Shown here piece after piece: positions 8,492 through 16,662 of a DNA stretch of 64,000 nt. The first letter of the stretch is position 1; every line of letters begins with the position of its first letter. The notes under the pieces were generated by a model. That model was not told where the DNA came from, did no database searches, and saw nothing but the letters and a program-made list of their open reading frames with translations. The translations under genes were made by a program, and so were the position numbers. Source of the DNA: Nitrospirota bacterium (GTDB lineage: Bacteria; Nitrospirota; Thermodesulfovibrionia; Thermodesulfovibrionales; Dissulfurispiraceae); the NCBI GenBank assembly GCA_021791055.1, contig JAJYXI010000062.1, positions 1 through 64,000 of the forward strand. Reading direction: 5' to 3'.

Positions 8492-9008
8492 GTATCCTGA
8501 AAAATTCGTCCAGCATTTCTTTTCTGAGGTCGACAATTTCATCGAGTTGTTTTATGAACATGCGATAAGGCTTTGCAGGGCCTTGTTCTATGTGCTCAAG
8601 CAGTGCATCGCAGAAATACCAGTTGCACCTGAAGGGTCTTACTGCTCTTTCTATGGTGCATCCGAATTCTGATAAGAACTGGCAGGGGTCGGTATCGCTT
8701 ATGCCTTCTTTGTAAATTGGCGGCTTCAGCCCCAGGGCATGGATGTATATGAGGTCTTCGTAATCGTAATATCCATGCTTGTTTATGCAGCAGACCTTTT
8801 CACAGTTCGGGCAGACGACTGCGGTGTTTTGCTGGATAAAGGCATCTATTCCATCGATTCTGAATCTTACGATTCGTGCAAGATCCTTGACATGACTGGG
8901 TTCGTCGGTGTGTTCGGATGAGAATGTTTTCAGAAGTTCTATTGCCTCATCCCAATCAGATCTCTTATGCCATGACAGTTCATGGTTGAGCAAATTCAAC
9001 AGTGTCAT
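8451..9008 (-). CDS. YkgJ family cysteine-cluster protein
   Basis: A 185-residue protein of the YkgJ type (putative zinc- or iron-chelating domain). The cysteines fall as CPNCEKVCC in the middle, then CQFL, GC and RPFRCNWYFCD. The track ORF runs back to 9254, but the extra residues are uncharacteristic and the ATG at 9008 gives a normal start. It is divergent from the small zinc-ribbon gene and from a second YkgJ protein at 9212, suggesting a functional cluster of metal-binding proteins. Its last 41 bases are antisense to the M48 protease gene. Biochemical role unknown. Confidence 0.8.
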   Translation of the reverse strand: MTLLNLLNHELSWHKRSDWDEAIELLKTFSSEHTDEPSHVKDLARIVRFRIDGIDAFIQQNTAVVCPNCEKVCCINKHGYYDYEDLIYIHALGLKPPIYKEGISDTDPCQFLSEFGCTIERAVRPFRCNWYFCDALLEHIEQGPAKPYRMFIKQLDEIVDLRKEMLDEFFRILKENSLYTLSSLE

Positions 9009-9033
9009 AGTTGTATGGTATATTAAAAATACA

Positions 9034-9201
9034 ATGAAGTGCAAAAATTGTAACGGCGAACTAAGACTTATAATCGGCTGAAAGACCGTGTATCTCCGCT
9101 GCATGGAGTGCGGCAGGGAGTTCAAGGTCTCGGAATATATAGATGAAATCGACAGCGATACATGGGACAGGATAGCCCTGAGACCATGCAATCGTGCATA
9201 A
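9034..9201 (+). CDS. Small dual-CXXC zinc-ribbon protein with in-frame TGA (candidate selenoprotein)
   Basis: From ATG 9034 the frame reads MKCKNCNGELRLIIG, then TGA at 9079-9081, then KTVYLRCMECGREFKVSEY on to TAA at 9201 (55 residues if TGA is read). Both halves make one sensible zinc ribbon, with CxxC before the TGA and CxxC after it. Just after the TGA, CTCC/GGAG (with CCG/CGG further out) forms a hairpin whose loop begins with G 16 bases past the codon, as in bacterial SECIS elements. I recall a family annotated as dual-CXXC small (seleno)protein, with Cys or Sec at this place; this must be checked. Alternatives: a recent nonsense mutation or a sequencing error. It ends 10 bases before the second YkgJ gene, so they are likely one operon. 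Confidence 0.6.
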
Positions 9202-9211
9202 AAGGAGAGAT

Positions 9212-9778
9212 ATGGATAAACATTTGGCAAGGCTTGCTGAGATATATAAGGCAATAGACAATCTTTACGATGCAGCCATGAGGCATTACAATTTTAGCTG
9301 CGAGGGATGCACGGATAATTGCTGTGTCACTAAGTTTTATCATCACACCAATATAGAGGAGCTTTATCTTGCAGAGGGATTGGAAAGACTCGATGAAAAT
9401 AAAAAGAAAGAGGTTTTGTCCCGTGCAGAGGATGTTGTGAAGATTCATAATTCATCCCCTGAAGATGTAAGGGTTATGTGTCCTCTTAATGAAAATGGGA
9501 TATGCATTATATATGAGCATCGCCCCATGATATGCAGGATTCACGGCGTGCCATATCAGATGTTTAAGAAAAATATGTCCATAGAATTCGGCACTGGATG
9601 CTATAGGTTCATTAATGAAAAGCTGAACGAAAATATGCAGTATTTCATGTTCAACCGCACTGTTTTTTATGTTGAGATGGTAAAGGTGGAAAAGGAGTTG
9701 AGGGAGACTCTGGATATTACAGGGGATTATAAAAAGACCACGGCAGAGATGGTTGTGAGCATATTAAACCCAAATTGA
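9212..9778 (+). CDS. YkgJ family cysteine-cluster protein (second copy)
   Basis: A 188-residue YkgJ-type protein with the clusters CEGCTDNCC (about residue 32), CPLNENGIC, RPMICRIHG and a later GC. The ATG at 9212 follows AAAGGAGAGA at ideal distance; the track start at 9194 lies inside the preceding gene and is less likely. It is a distant paralogue of the protein encoded at 8451-9008 on the other strand. It probably binds Zn or Fe; function unknown. The immediately upstream zinc-ribbon ORF with the in-frame TGA appears to be its operon partner. Confidence 0.82.
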   Translation: MDKHLARLAEIYKAIDNLYDAAMRHYNFSCEGCTDNCCVTKFYHHTNIEELYLAEGLERLDENKKKEVLSRAEDVVKIHNSSPEDVRVMCPLNENGICIIYEHRPMICRIHGVPYQMFKKNMSIEFGTGCYRFINEKLNENMQYFMFNRTVFYVEMVKVEKELRETLDITGDYKKTTAEMVVSILNPN

Positions 9779-9788
9779 GCGATTTTAT

Positions 9789-9949
9789 GGATAGCAGGCA
9801 TGCCTCAAAGCCTTTAGTAAGTGTTGTTGCCAGTTTATCAAAAGATTACATATGATTTGCTTAATAAGTGACCACAGTAGTAGATGACGGGAAAGAGAAT
9901 GTGGTTTTAAAGTGCGTGGACTAAAGGCTTTTCGGCATACCTGCTGTCC
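9789..9949. repeat. Long imperfect palindromic intergenic element (copy 1)
   Basis: A 161-bp element whose 29-base ends pair at 25 of 29 positions (GGATAGCAGGCATGCC at one end, the complement near GGCATACCTGCTGTCC at the other). Inside, AAGTGTTG, GTAGTAGATGAC and AAGTGCGTGGACT recur in the element at 30957-31120. It sits between the YkgJ gene and the NYN RNase gene. The minus-strand ORF across it is a shadow. Confidence 0.8.
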
Positions 9950-9994
9950 ATGTGATACAAAAAATAGCTCGATTTGGGCTAAAGGAGGCTTAGC

Positions 9995-10516
9995 ATTTCC
10001 CATATCATTATAGACGGATACAATGTCATCGGCATTTTTCACAGAGATATGGAAAAGGCGAGGGATGGGTTTGTCGATCTTTTGATGGATTACAAAAAAA
10101 TAAAGACACATGACATAACGGTGGTTTTTGACGGCTATAAAAATGGCGCAGGCACCGAGCATGTAGCAGTCCGCGGCGGCGTGAAGATTATCTATTCACG
10201 GCTTGGAGAGAGGGCTGATGATGTCATCAAGAGGATTATATCAAAGGACAGAAAGGAATGGATTGTGGTGAGCAACGACAGGGACATCGTCAATCACGCA
10301 TGGTCTGTAAATTCCATACCCATATCGTCCGAGAGGTTTTTTGAGATTGTTTCAATGAATGCAGGACAGGGTGTTGAGCAAACAAAGGAAGAAACTGCGG
10401 ATGAACTTTCCTATAAAGATTTTGAGGAGGGCGAATATTCACATGCTTCCAAAGGAAATCCCTACCAGCTTTCGAAAAAAGAAAAGGCAATAAGAAGGGC
10501 GTTGAGTAAGCTGTAA
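9995..10516 (+). CDS. NYN domain protein (YacP-like RNase), probable ATT start
   Basis: A NYN/PIN-like RNase of about 173 residues. The track ORF starts at ATG 10049, but the frame upstream encodes SHIIIDGYNVIGIF, the conserved start of the YacP-type NYN fold, with the first catalytic Asp. The only start-like codon that retains it is ATT 9995, 6 bases after AAAGGAGG. Further conserved acidic residues are seen in VVFDGYKN, RADDVI and VSNDRDI. YacP (Rae1) family members cut RNA on ribosomes in Bacillus, by family knowledge. The basic C-terminal tail (SKKEKAIRRALSKL) is typical of this subfamily. It is followed after 1 base by the PAP2 gene. Confidence 0.85.
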   Translation: MSHIIIDGYNVIGIFHRDMEKARDGFVDLLMDYKKIKTHDITVVFDGYKNGAGTEHVAVRGGVKIIYSRLGERADDVIKRIISKDRKEWIVVSNDRDIVNHAWSVNSIPISSERFFEIVSMNAGQGVEQTKEETADELSYKDFEEGEYSHASKGNPYQLSKKEKAIRRALSKL

Positions 10517-10517
10517 T

Positions 10518-11402
10518 ATGGCAAAGTGGTTTTCGAAACTCAGACCTGCCGATACAATCACCGCTTTATTCAGTTTTTTCCTTCTGGTTCTGACCGCATT
10601 TTTTTATAGCAAAATCCCTTCTGCCCCTTATCTCATTCTCATATATTCATCGTTAATATTTTTTCAGTTGATACTTGTTTATCTGAGCAGGCTCAACTCC
10701 TTTCTCACATTGACACGGGACATAATATTCCCCGTCATCAGCGTGCTTATAATCTTCGACAGCCTCGGGCCTGTCGTCCACAATATCAATCCGCATGATA
10801 TTGACTATCTCCTCATAAGGCTTGATTATGTCATCTTCGGCTGTTATCCCACGATTCTTATGGAAAGGATTATGAATTCCGTGTTGACAGATGTATTGCA
10901 GGTCGCCTATTCCACATACTATTTTCTGCCCATAATACTTGGTGTTGTGCTGAAAATAAAAAAGAAAAATGAGGAGTTTGAAAAAACATTATTTTTAATA
11001 CTCCTCTGTTTCTATCTTTCCTATGTGGGCTATATACTCTTTCCAGCTCTCGGTCCACGATATGCCATGGATCATCTCCATGAAAAGACGCTTGGTGGTT
11101 TTCTTGTCTCAAAGCCAATTCAGGAAATATTGGATCTCCTCGAAGGAGTCAAAAGGGATGCATTCCCCAGCGGGCATACAGGCATCGCACTGACTGTATT
11201 GTTCTTGGCATACCGCTATGTAAGGGGACTTTCCTGGATAATGCTGCCGGCTGTAACACTTTTGATCTTTGCGACGGTATATCTCAGGTATCATTATGCA
11301 GTGGATGTGATTGGAGGTGTTCTACTGGCGGTTGTAACAATAGCTTTAGGTGAAGTATACTATGGGTTCTACAAAAGAAGAGATGGATTTACCGCACACT
11401 AA
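10518..11402 (+). CDS. PAP2 family phosphatase (membrane)
   Basis: A 294-residue membrane protein with about six hydrophobic helices. The PAP2 signature is C-terminal: FPSGHTGIAL (motif 2, catalytic His) and RYHYAVDVIGG (motif 3); motif 1 is reduced to GPRYAMD, as in inositol-phosphorylceramide-synthase/AUR1-like PAP2 proteins. Likely substrates are lipid phosphates such as phosphatidate or undecaprenyl diphosphate (inference). It starts 1 base after the NYN gene and overlaps the DUF167 gene, so it is part of the long operon. Confidence 0.85.
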   Translation: MAKWFSKLRPADTITALFSFFLLVLTAFFYSKIPSAPYLILIYSSLIFFQLILVYLSRLNSFLTLTRDIIFPVISVLIIFDSLGPVVHNINPHDIDYLLIRLDYVIFGCYPTILMERIMNSVLTDVLQVAYSTYYFLPIILGVVLKIKKKNEEFEKTLFLILLCFYLSYVGYILFPALGPRYAMDHLHEKTLGGFLVSKPIQEILDLLEGVKRDAFPSGHTGIALTVLFLAYRYVRGLSWIMLPAVTLLIFATVYLRYHYAVDVIGGVLLAVVTIALGEVYYGFYKRRDGFTAH

Positions 11403-11646
11403 GGTCAAAGACGGCATAATTATACAGGTGAAGGTTATCCCGCGCTCATCAAAGAAAGAGATAGCTGGAGTTGAGGACAATACGATAAAGATTAAGCTCA
11501 CTGCCCCTCCTGTGGAAGGCGCTGCAAATGAGCAGCTTATAGATCTGTTATCAGAGGAATTTAACATAAAAAAGAGCAGCATAATAATATTAAAGGGAGA
11601 ATCATCCCGTCACAAAACAGTAAAAATAGTGGGGGTAAATCTGTGA
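11362..11646 (+). CDS. DUF167 (YggU-like) domain protein
   Basis: A small protein of roughly 95 residues with the DUF167 core: VKVIPRSSKKEI, LTAPPVEGAANEQL and GESSRHKTVKI. Function is unknown; the family is often near yggT/proC or, as here, yicC. Three starts are possible: GTG 11350, ATG 11362 and ATG 11383. I chose 11362 because AGGTGA lies 9 bases upstream; 11383 is equally compatible with the family N-terminus. It overlaps the PAP2 gene and its own stop overlaps the yicC GTG. Confidence 0.8.
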   Translation: MGSTKEEMDLPHTKVKDGIIIQVKVIPRSSKKEIAGVEDNTIKIKLTAPPVEGAANEQLIDLLSEEFNIKKSSIIILKGESSRHKTVKIVGVNL

Positions 11647-12491
11647 TTCAGAGTATGACAGGCTTCGGGACTTCGGAAAGAGAAGGGTTTAAGGTGGAGG
11701 TGCGCTCTTTAAACCACAGGTATATGGATATTTCTGTCAGAATGCCTTCTGTTCTGATGGAGCATGAGATGCCGATCAGAAACATTATCAAGGAGAGGTT
11801 TGCAAGGGGCAAGTTTGATGTTAATATATCATTTGCAGATAAGCGGCAGATGAAAATGGGCGTTAATAAGGAATTGGCAAAAGGCATTTATGATGCATTT
11901 TCGGACTTGCAGAAAGAATTATCCTTGCCCGGAGCTCTGAATATAGACTTCTTTTCAGGCTATAGAGAGATATTAGTGGCTGAAGAGCCCGAATACAATA
12001 CGGGTGCTTTATACAGTGCCCTCAATGATGCCATATCAAGAGTTGAGGAGATGCGGAAAAATGAGGGAGAAATATTGAAAAAAGAGTTAGAATACCGCCT
12101 TAAAAAACTTGAAGGCATACGCAATGAGATAGAAGTATTGTCAAAGGAGCTGGCAGCTCACTATAAAGAAACGCTTTCGAAAAAAATAGCAGAGCTTGTT
12201 TCAAATCTGGCCATAGACGAGACGAGGCTTGCACAGGAAGTCGCATTTATGGCACAGAAGAGCGATATTGCAGAAGAGCTGGCGAGGTTCAGCAGCCATA
12301 TACAGCAGTTTGGGGCCTCTCTGGCAAAGGGAGATGTCATTGGAAGAAAGCTTGATTTCCTTTTGCAGGAGATGAACAGGGAGGCAAATACAATAGCATC
12401 AAAGATGGATGATGTGAGGATTATAAACCTTTCCATCGAGATAAAGACGGATATTGAAAAGCTCAGGGAGCAGGTGCAGAATATCCAATAA
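11643..12491 (+). CDS. yicC: YicC family endoribonuclease
   Basis: A 282-residue YicC/YloC protein. The conserved N-terminus [15 protein letters not shown], the SLNHRYMDI motif and the C-terminal block [17 protein letters not shown] are all present. YicC proteins are reported to act as endoribonucleases affecting sRNA turnover. The GTG start overlaps the DUF167 stop by 4 bases (GTGA). The order yicC-remA-gmk-rpoZ-coaBC is a conserved arrangement in several phyla, which supports both the call and co-transcription. Confidence 0.95.
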   Translation: MIQSMTGFGTSEREGFKVEVRSLNHRYMDISVRMPSVLMEHEMPIRNIIKERFARGKFDVNISFADKRQMKMGVNKELAKGIYDAFSDLQKELSLPGALNIDFFSGYREILVAEEPEYNTGALYSALNDAISRVEEMRKNEGEILKKELEYRLKKLEGIRNEIEVLSKELAAHYKETLSKKIAELVSNLAIDETRLAQEVAFMAQKSDIAEELARFSSHIQQFGASLAKGDVIGRKLDFLLQEMNREANTIASKMDDVRIINLSIEIKTDIEKLREQVQNIQ

Positions 12492-12498
12492 ATCAGGC

Positions 12499-12798
12499 AT
12501 GAAAAATATCCTTATAAATGTAGGTTTTGGCAATGTGGTGTCTGCAGGCAGGGTAGTGGCCATAGTAAACCCCGGCTCATTGCCTATTAAGAAGTTAAGG
12601 GAAGATGCGAGGGCAAGGGGCAAGCTTATTGATGCCACTGAGGGCAAGAAGACGCGTTCAATAATAGTTACCGACAGCGACCATATTATACTTTCTGCCA
12701 TTCAGGTCGAGACTGTAGCACAGAGGGTTTCCGGACAGAAAGGCTCTGAATTAAGAGGAGAGTCTGAAGAGATAGGATATGAGACAAAAAAAAGGTAA
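12499..12798 (+). CDS. remA: RemA-like regulator (DUF370)
   Basis: A 99-residue DUF370 protein starting [14 protein letters not shown] at ATG 12499. The track ORF begins 15 codons earlier inside yicC's end and is less typical. The family signature includes [24 protein letters not shown] and a hydrophobic [18 protein letters not shown]. RemA is a DNA-binding activator of matrix genes in Bacillus; in other phyla its role is unproven. Its end overlaps the gmk start by 20 bases. Confidence 0.92.
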   Translation: MKNILINVGFGNVVSAGRVVAIVNPGSLPIKKLREDARARGKLIDATEGKKTRSIIVTDSDHIILSAIQVETVAQRVSGQKGSELRGESEEIGYETKKR

Positions 12799-13411
12799 TT
12801 TGTTTGTAATTTCTGCGCCCTCCGGCGCTGGAAAGACCACTCTCTGCCAGAAGCTGAGGGAGGTTATCCCCGACTTAAAATTTTCTGTGTCGTATACTAC
12901 CCGGAAGCCCCGCACAGGCGAGATAGATGGGGTGCATTACATTTTTATGGATGAGGATGAATTCCGTGCAATGATAGCAGACGGAGAATTTGTTGAGTGG
13001 GCTCAGGTGCACGGCAATTTTTATGGAACCTCTAAAAAGAGGATTGAAGATATGATAAATGGAGGTTTTGATGTAATATTGGATATAGATGTCCAGGGTG
13101 GACGGCAGATAAGGGAGCATTTTTCTGCCAATAATATAAATAATATTTTAATCTTTGTCCTGCCGCCTTCCATGGATACGCTAAAAAAGAGGCTTAAGGG
13201 CAGGATGAGCGATTCTGACGAGGTTATTAAAAAAAGGCTCAAGAATGCAACAGAAGAGATTAGGGAGTATAAAAATTACGATTATGTTATTATAAACGAT
13301 GTCTTTGAAGATGCTCTGAAGGAGATGGTTGCTATAATCATCGCTGAAAGGGCAAGGACATTAAAGATAGAAGAAGGCTGGGTAGAAGAAACTTTTTTAA
13401 AGCCGGAATAA
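12779..13411 (+). CDS. gmk: Guanylate kinase
   Basis: A 210-residue guanylate kinase, converting GMP to GDP. The P-loop [10 protein letters not shown] lies at residue 12, followed by the GMP-binding [17 protein letters not shown] and the lid region. Length is normal. ATG 12779 overlaps the end of remA by 20 bases, indicating coupling. The downstream rpoZ gene follows after a GGAGG site. Confidence 0.97.
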   Translation: MRQKKGNLFVISAPSGAGKTTLCQKLREVIPDLKFSVSYTTRKPRTGEIDGVHYIFMDEDEFRAMIADGEFVEWAQVHGNFYGTSKKRIEDMINGGFDVILDIDVQGGRQIREHFSANNINNILIFVLPPSMDTLKKRLKGRMSDSDEVIKKRLKNATEEIREYKNYDYVIINDVFEDALKEMVAIIIAERARTLKIEEGWVEETFLKPE

Positions 13412-13428
13412 AATTAAGGAGGAATAGC

Positions 13429-13830
13429 ATGGATATTATATCTCTCCCTGTTGAATATAATAAAAAGGAGATAGAGAGCAGATACAGGCTTGTTGTAATC
13501 GCAGCACAGAGGGCAAGGGAGCTTTCGCTCGGAGCAGCACAGAAGGTTCAGACAAAGGCAAAAAAGGTGACCACAACCGCCCTTCTTGAAGCCATTTCAG
13601 GTGGTATAGAGTTCATTACAGGCGAAGAGGCAGTTGTTGCAAGGGAAAAGGCAGACAAGATAGATTACAAGAAGCTGATAGAAGAAAAGAGAAAACCCAT
13701 AGAGGATCTGTCCGAGCTCGAGAAAGACCTCAAGGTTTATCTTCATGAAAAGGGTGCAACAGAAAAGGCATTAGAAGAGCTTTTCGCCGAGACCGAAGAG
13801 GGTGAGGAAGCAGAAGCAGGCGAAGAGTAA
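13429..13830 (+). CDS. rpoZ: DNA-directed RNA polymerase subunit omega
   Basis: A 133-residue omega subunit, promoting assembly of the RNA polymerase beta-prime subunit. The core YRLVVIAAQRARELS is present, but the protein is longer than the typical ~70-90 residue form because of a charged C-terminal tail rich in Glu (ending EETEEGEEAEAGEE-like). A strong AAGGAGG site precedes ATG 13429. The position between gmk and coaBC is classical. Confidence 0.93.
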   Translation: MDIISLPVEYNKKEIESRYRLVVIAAQRARELSLGAAQKVQTKAKKVTTTALLEAISGGIEFITGEEAVVAREKADKIDYKKLIEEKRKPIEDLSELEKDLKVYLHEKGATEKALEELFAETEEGEEAEAGEE

Positions 13831-13842
13831 AAAGGCGCTGCC

Positions 13843-15048
13843 GTGTTAAAGGACAGGTCTATACTTTTAGGTATTACGGGGAGTGTAGCCGCTTATAAGT
13901 CCATCGAGCTGATTAAGGGATTGAGACATGAAGGGGCCTCTGTTAAGGTTGTAATGACAGAGGCCTCAAAGCGTTTTATCACACCCCTTTCCATAGAATT
14001 GGCCACAGAATCGCCCATAGAGCCGGCATCAGGCAATAGCGTCTATTGCGATATGTTTGATTCTCCGCTCTCTCATGTGAGCCTTCCGGCAGATGCAGAT
14101 TTGTTCGTTGTCGCGCCCGCAACAGCCAATATAATAGGCAAATACGCAAATGGTATCGCAGATGACCTCTTAAGCACCGCATTACTGGCCTTTAATGGCA
14201 AGGTAATTATTGCACCTGCCATGAACTGGAGGATGTACGAAAATCCTGTCTTCCAGAAAAATCTCCAATACCTTGTTTCTATCGGAGTAAAGACTGTTGG
14301 GCCTGAAAGGGGAAGTCTCGCCTGCGGAGAGGAAGGCATTGGCAGGATGGCTGATATTGAAAAAATCATGGAGGCAATAAGAACTGCCCTTTCAAAGCAG
14401 GATATTGCCGGAGAAAAGGTCCTTGTTACAGCAGGGCCGACAAGGGAGGACATCGACCCGGTAAGATATATATCCAACAGGTCGTCAGGCAAGATGGGAT
14501 ATGCTATCGCAAAGATAGCCAAAAGAAGGGGCGCTGATGTTACGCTTATAAGCGGCCCTGTAGCGATAAAGCCTCCTGACGGGGTTGATGTCATTAATGT
14601 CGAGACAGCCAATGAGATGCATGCTGCTGTGATGGATAATATTTCACGGTCTTCCATATTCGTAATGTCTGCTGCAGTTGCAGACTTTATGCCTGCTGAA
14701 TCAAAGGGCAGAAAGATCGAGAAGAAGGAAGGGCTTTCATTGGATCTCATAAAAACCGGAGATATACTTGAAGATGCAGGCAGACTCAGAAACAAGCCGT
14801 TTATCGTGGGATTTGCTGCAGAAACAGGGCAGAGGCTTGACAGGGCAAGGAAAAAACTTGTGGATAAGAATATCGATGTGATTGTATTTAACGATGTATC
14901 CAAAAAAGGCTCTGGTTTTGATGTTGATACAAATGAGGTCGTGATTATAGACAAAAAAGCAGAGAAAAGGCTTCCCTTGATGAGCAAGGATGATGTGGCC
15001 ATAGCCCTGTTTGACAGGATAATCGAATTAAAGTATAACAATGGATAA
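13843..15048 (+). CDS. coaBC: Bifunctional phosphopantothenoylcysteine decarboxylase/phosphopantothenate-cysteine ligase
   Basis: A 401-residue CoaBC, catalysing two consecutive steps of coenzyme A synthesis. The N-terminal flavin-dependent decarboxylase shows ITGSVAAYKSIELI and the PAMNWRM substrate motif; the C-terminal ligase begins near VLVTAGPTREDIDPVR and has the ISNRSSGKMG signature. Start is GTG 13843, 12 bases after the rpoZ stop; the ribosome-binding site is weak (AAAAAGG). It overlaps the next gene by 8 bases. Confidence 0.96.
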   Translation: MLKDRSILLGITGSVAAYKSIELIKGLRHEGASVKVVMTEASKRFITPLSIELATESPIEPASGNSVYCDMFDSPLSHVSLPADADLFVVAPATANIIGKYANGIADDLLSTALLAFNGKVIIAPAMNWRMYENPVFQKNLQYLVSIGVKTVGPERGSLACGEEGIGRMADIEKIMEAIRTALSKQDIAGEKVLVTAGPTREDIDPVRYISNRSSGKMGYAIAKIAKRRGADVTLISGPVAIKPPDGVDVINVETANEMHAAVMDNISRSSIFVMSAAVADFMPAESKGRKIEKKEGLSLDLIKTGDILEDAGRLRNKPFIVGFAAETGQRLDRARKKLVDKNIDVIVFNDVSKKGSGFDVDTNEVVIIDKKAEKRLPLMSKDDVAIALFDRIIELKYNNG

Positions 15049-15565
15049 GAATATGGACGACAGTTTGTATATCAAGAGACTTAAGGAGAGGCTAAGGCAG
15101 AAGCCGGCTTCAAAGGTCTTCTTATCCCTTGCCGAAGAACTGAGAAAAAAGGACAGAATGGATGAGGCAATAGCGGTCATTGTTAATGGAATAAAGAAAA
15201 ACCCTGACTTCATTGCTGCACGGCTTACCCTCGGGAGATGGTATTTCCTGAGCAATATGATTGCTGAGGCGCAAAAGGAGTTTTCCGAGGTCATCAAAAG
15301 GTCTCCTGATAATATTTTTGCCGGCAAGTGGCTCGCTGAGGCGAAAAAAAGGGCTGATGTTTTTGATAATACTGCGTCTGATTTTCAGGCCAAAGACAGA
15401 GATGTCATAGCAAACAGGTTAAATAAATTCATGGAAGGAATAAAAAGCCACTTTGATCAGACAGCATCGCTGCATAGAAACAGAGATGCTGTTGTAAATC
15501 GTCTTGAGAAATTTTTGGAAACGATAAAAATTCGTTTTGCCGCATCGTCTGAGAATCCCCTCTAA
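15041..15565 (+). CDS. TPR-containing protein of unknown function
   Basis: A 174-residue charged, mostly helical protein without signal peptide. Residues ~24-100 form two or three TPR-like repeats (SLAEELRKKDRMDEAIAVI and an ARLTLGRWYFLSNMIAEAQ-type unit). The C-terminal part contains two related segments of the type DVIANRLNKFMEGIK and DAVVNRLEKFLETIK, so an internal duplication of ~35 residues is visible. It overlaps coaBC by 8 bases. The function is unknown; TPRs suggest a protein-binding role. Confidence 0.75.
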   Translation: MDKNMDDSLYIKRLKERLRQKPASKVFLSLAEELRKKDRMDEAIAVIVNGIKKNPDFIAARLTLGRWYFLSNMIAEAQKEFSEVIKRSPDNIFAGKWLAEAKKRADVFDNTASDFQAKDRDVIANRLNKFMEGIKSHFDQTASLHRNRDAVVNRLEKFLETIKIRFAASSENPL

Positions 15566-15583
15566 TTTTAAAAGGTATCCTGA

Positions 15584-16651
15584 GTGACAAATTCAAGGAA
15601 AATAGATATTCAGAGAATTATCGGATTAAAAAGGCTTGATGGTTTTTTGATCAGCAACATCAAGAATATCCGCTATCTTACAGGGTTTACAGGCTCTTCA
15701 GGCTTTATCATCATTACAAAAAATAATCGGTTGTTTTTTACGGATTTTCGCTACAAGGAGCAGGCAGGTGCAGAGATTCATGGCTGGGAGATAAGCATAG
15801 AAAAAGGCAAGAGGATTAATATTATTCGAAGCCTTATTAAAAAGCTGGGGATTAAAAATCTCGGCTTTGAGAAATCCATGTCATATGAATTTTATGAGCT
15901 TTTAAAGGAATTGCCTGTGACATTAATTCCCCAGAAAAATCTTGTCGAAAACTTGAGAAAGGTTAAAAACGAGGAAGAGGTCAATAATATAAAAGAGGCT
16001 GTTAAGAGGGCTGAGAACGCATTTCTTAAGGTGAAGCCGAGAATAAAGGCAGGAGCAAAGGAAAGAGAGATTGCACTGAGGCTTGAGGAGTGGCTTAAAA
16101 AAACAGGATGCAGAAGAATCCCGTTTGATATAATAATAGCTTCTGGAAAGAACTCCTCAATGCCCCATGCAAGACCGACAGAAAAGAAGATAGAAAAGGG
16201 AGATTTTGTTATAATTGACTGGGGCGGAGAGGCAAATGGATATTATTCTGATATGACAAGGACACTCCTTATGAACGGCAAGGACCTTTCTGAAAAGATA
16301 AGGGTTTATAATGCAGTTAACGATGCCAGACAAAAGGCAATTAAATCCGTAAGGGAAGGTCTGAAGACTCAGGATATCGACAGAGTTGCCAGAAATGCAA
16401 TAAAAAGGGCAGGATACGGCGAGTTCTTCGGCCACGGGACAGGACACGGAGTGGGTCTTGATGTCCATGAGCATCCGCATGTATCATGGACTAAGGGCGA
16501 GAGGATTCTCAATGGAATGGTTTTCACTATAGAGCCGGGAATATATATACCTGAACTTGGCGGCGTAAGAATAGAGGATATGGTTTTGGTGAAGGATGGA
16601 AGGGGAGCTGCATTAACGGGACTTAGCAGAGGACTTGAGATAATTAAGTAG
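15584..16651 (+). CDS. Xaa-Pro aminopeptidase (M24 family)
   Basis: A 355-residue M24 'pita-bread' metallopeptidase. The N-terminal creatinase-like domain has NIRYLTGFTGSSGF; the catalytic domain provides the dinuclear metal ligands in IDWGGEANGYYSDMTRT (two Asp), GHGTGHGVG (His), TIEPG (Glu) and RIEDMV (Glu). It removes N-terminal residues preceding proline. Start GTG 15584. The next gene is efp; pepQ/pepP-efp neighbours are common in many bacteria, an association usually explained by polyproline metabolism. Confidence 0.93.
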   Translation: MTNSRKIDIQRIIGLKRLDGFLISNIKNIRYLTGFTGSSGFIIITKNNRLFFTDFRYKEQAGAEIHGWEISIEKGKRINIIRSLIKKLGIKNLGFEKSMSYEFYELLKELPVTLIPQKNLVENLRKVKNEEEVNNIKEAVKRAENAFLKVKPRIKAGAKEREIALRLEEWLKKTGCRRIPFDIIIASGKNSSMPHARPTEKKIEKGDFVIIDWGGEANGYYSDMTRTLLMNGKDLSEKIRVYNAVNDARQKAIKSVREGLKTQDIDRVARNAIKRAGYGEFFGHGTGHGVGLDVHEHPHVSWTKGERILNGMVFTIEPGIYIPELGGVRIEDMVLVKDGRGAALTGLSRGLEIIK

Positions 16652-16662
16652 GAGGTGCAATA

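Noticed and set aside
9785-10162. 125-residue minus-strand ORF
   Set aside because: It runs across the palindromic element and antisense to the NYN RNase gene, lacks a ribosome-binding site and has a low-complexity composition; a shadow.
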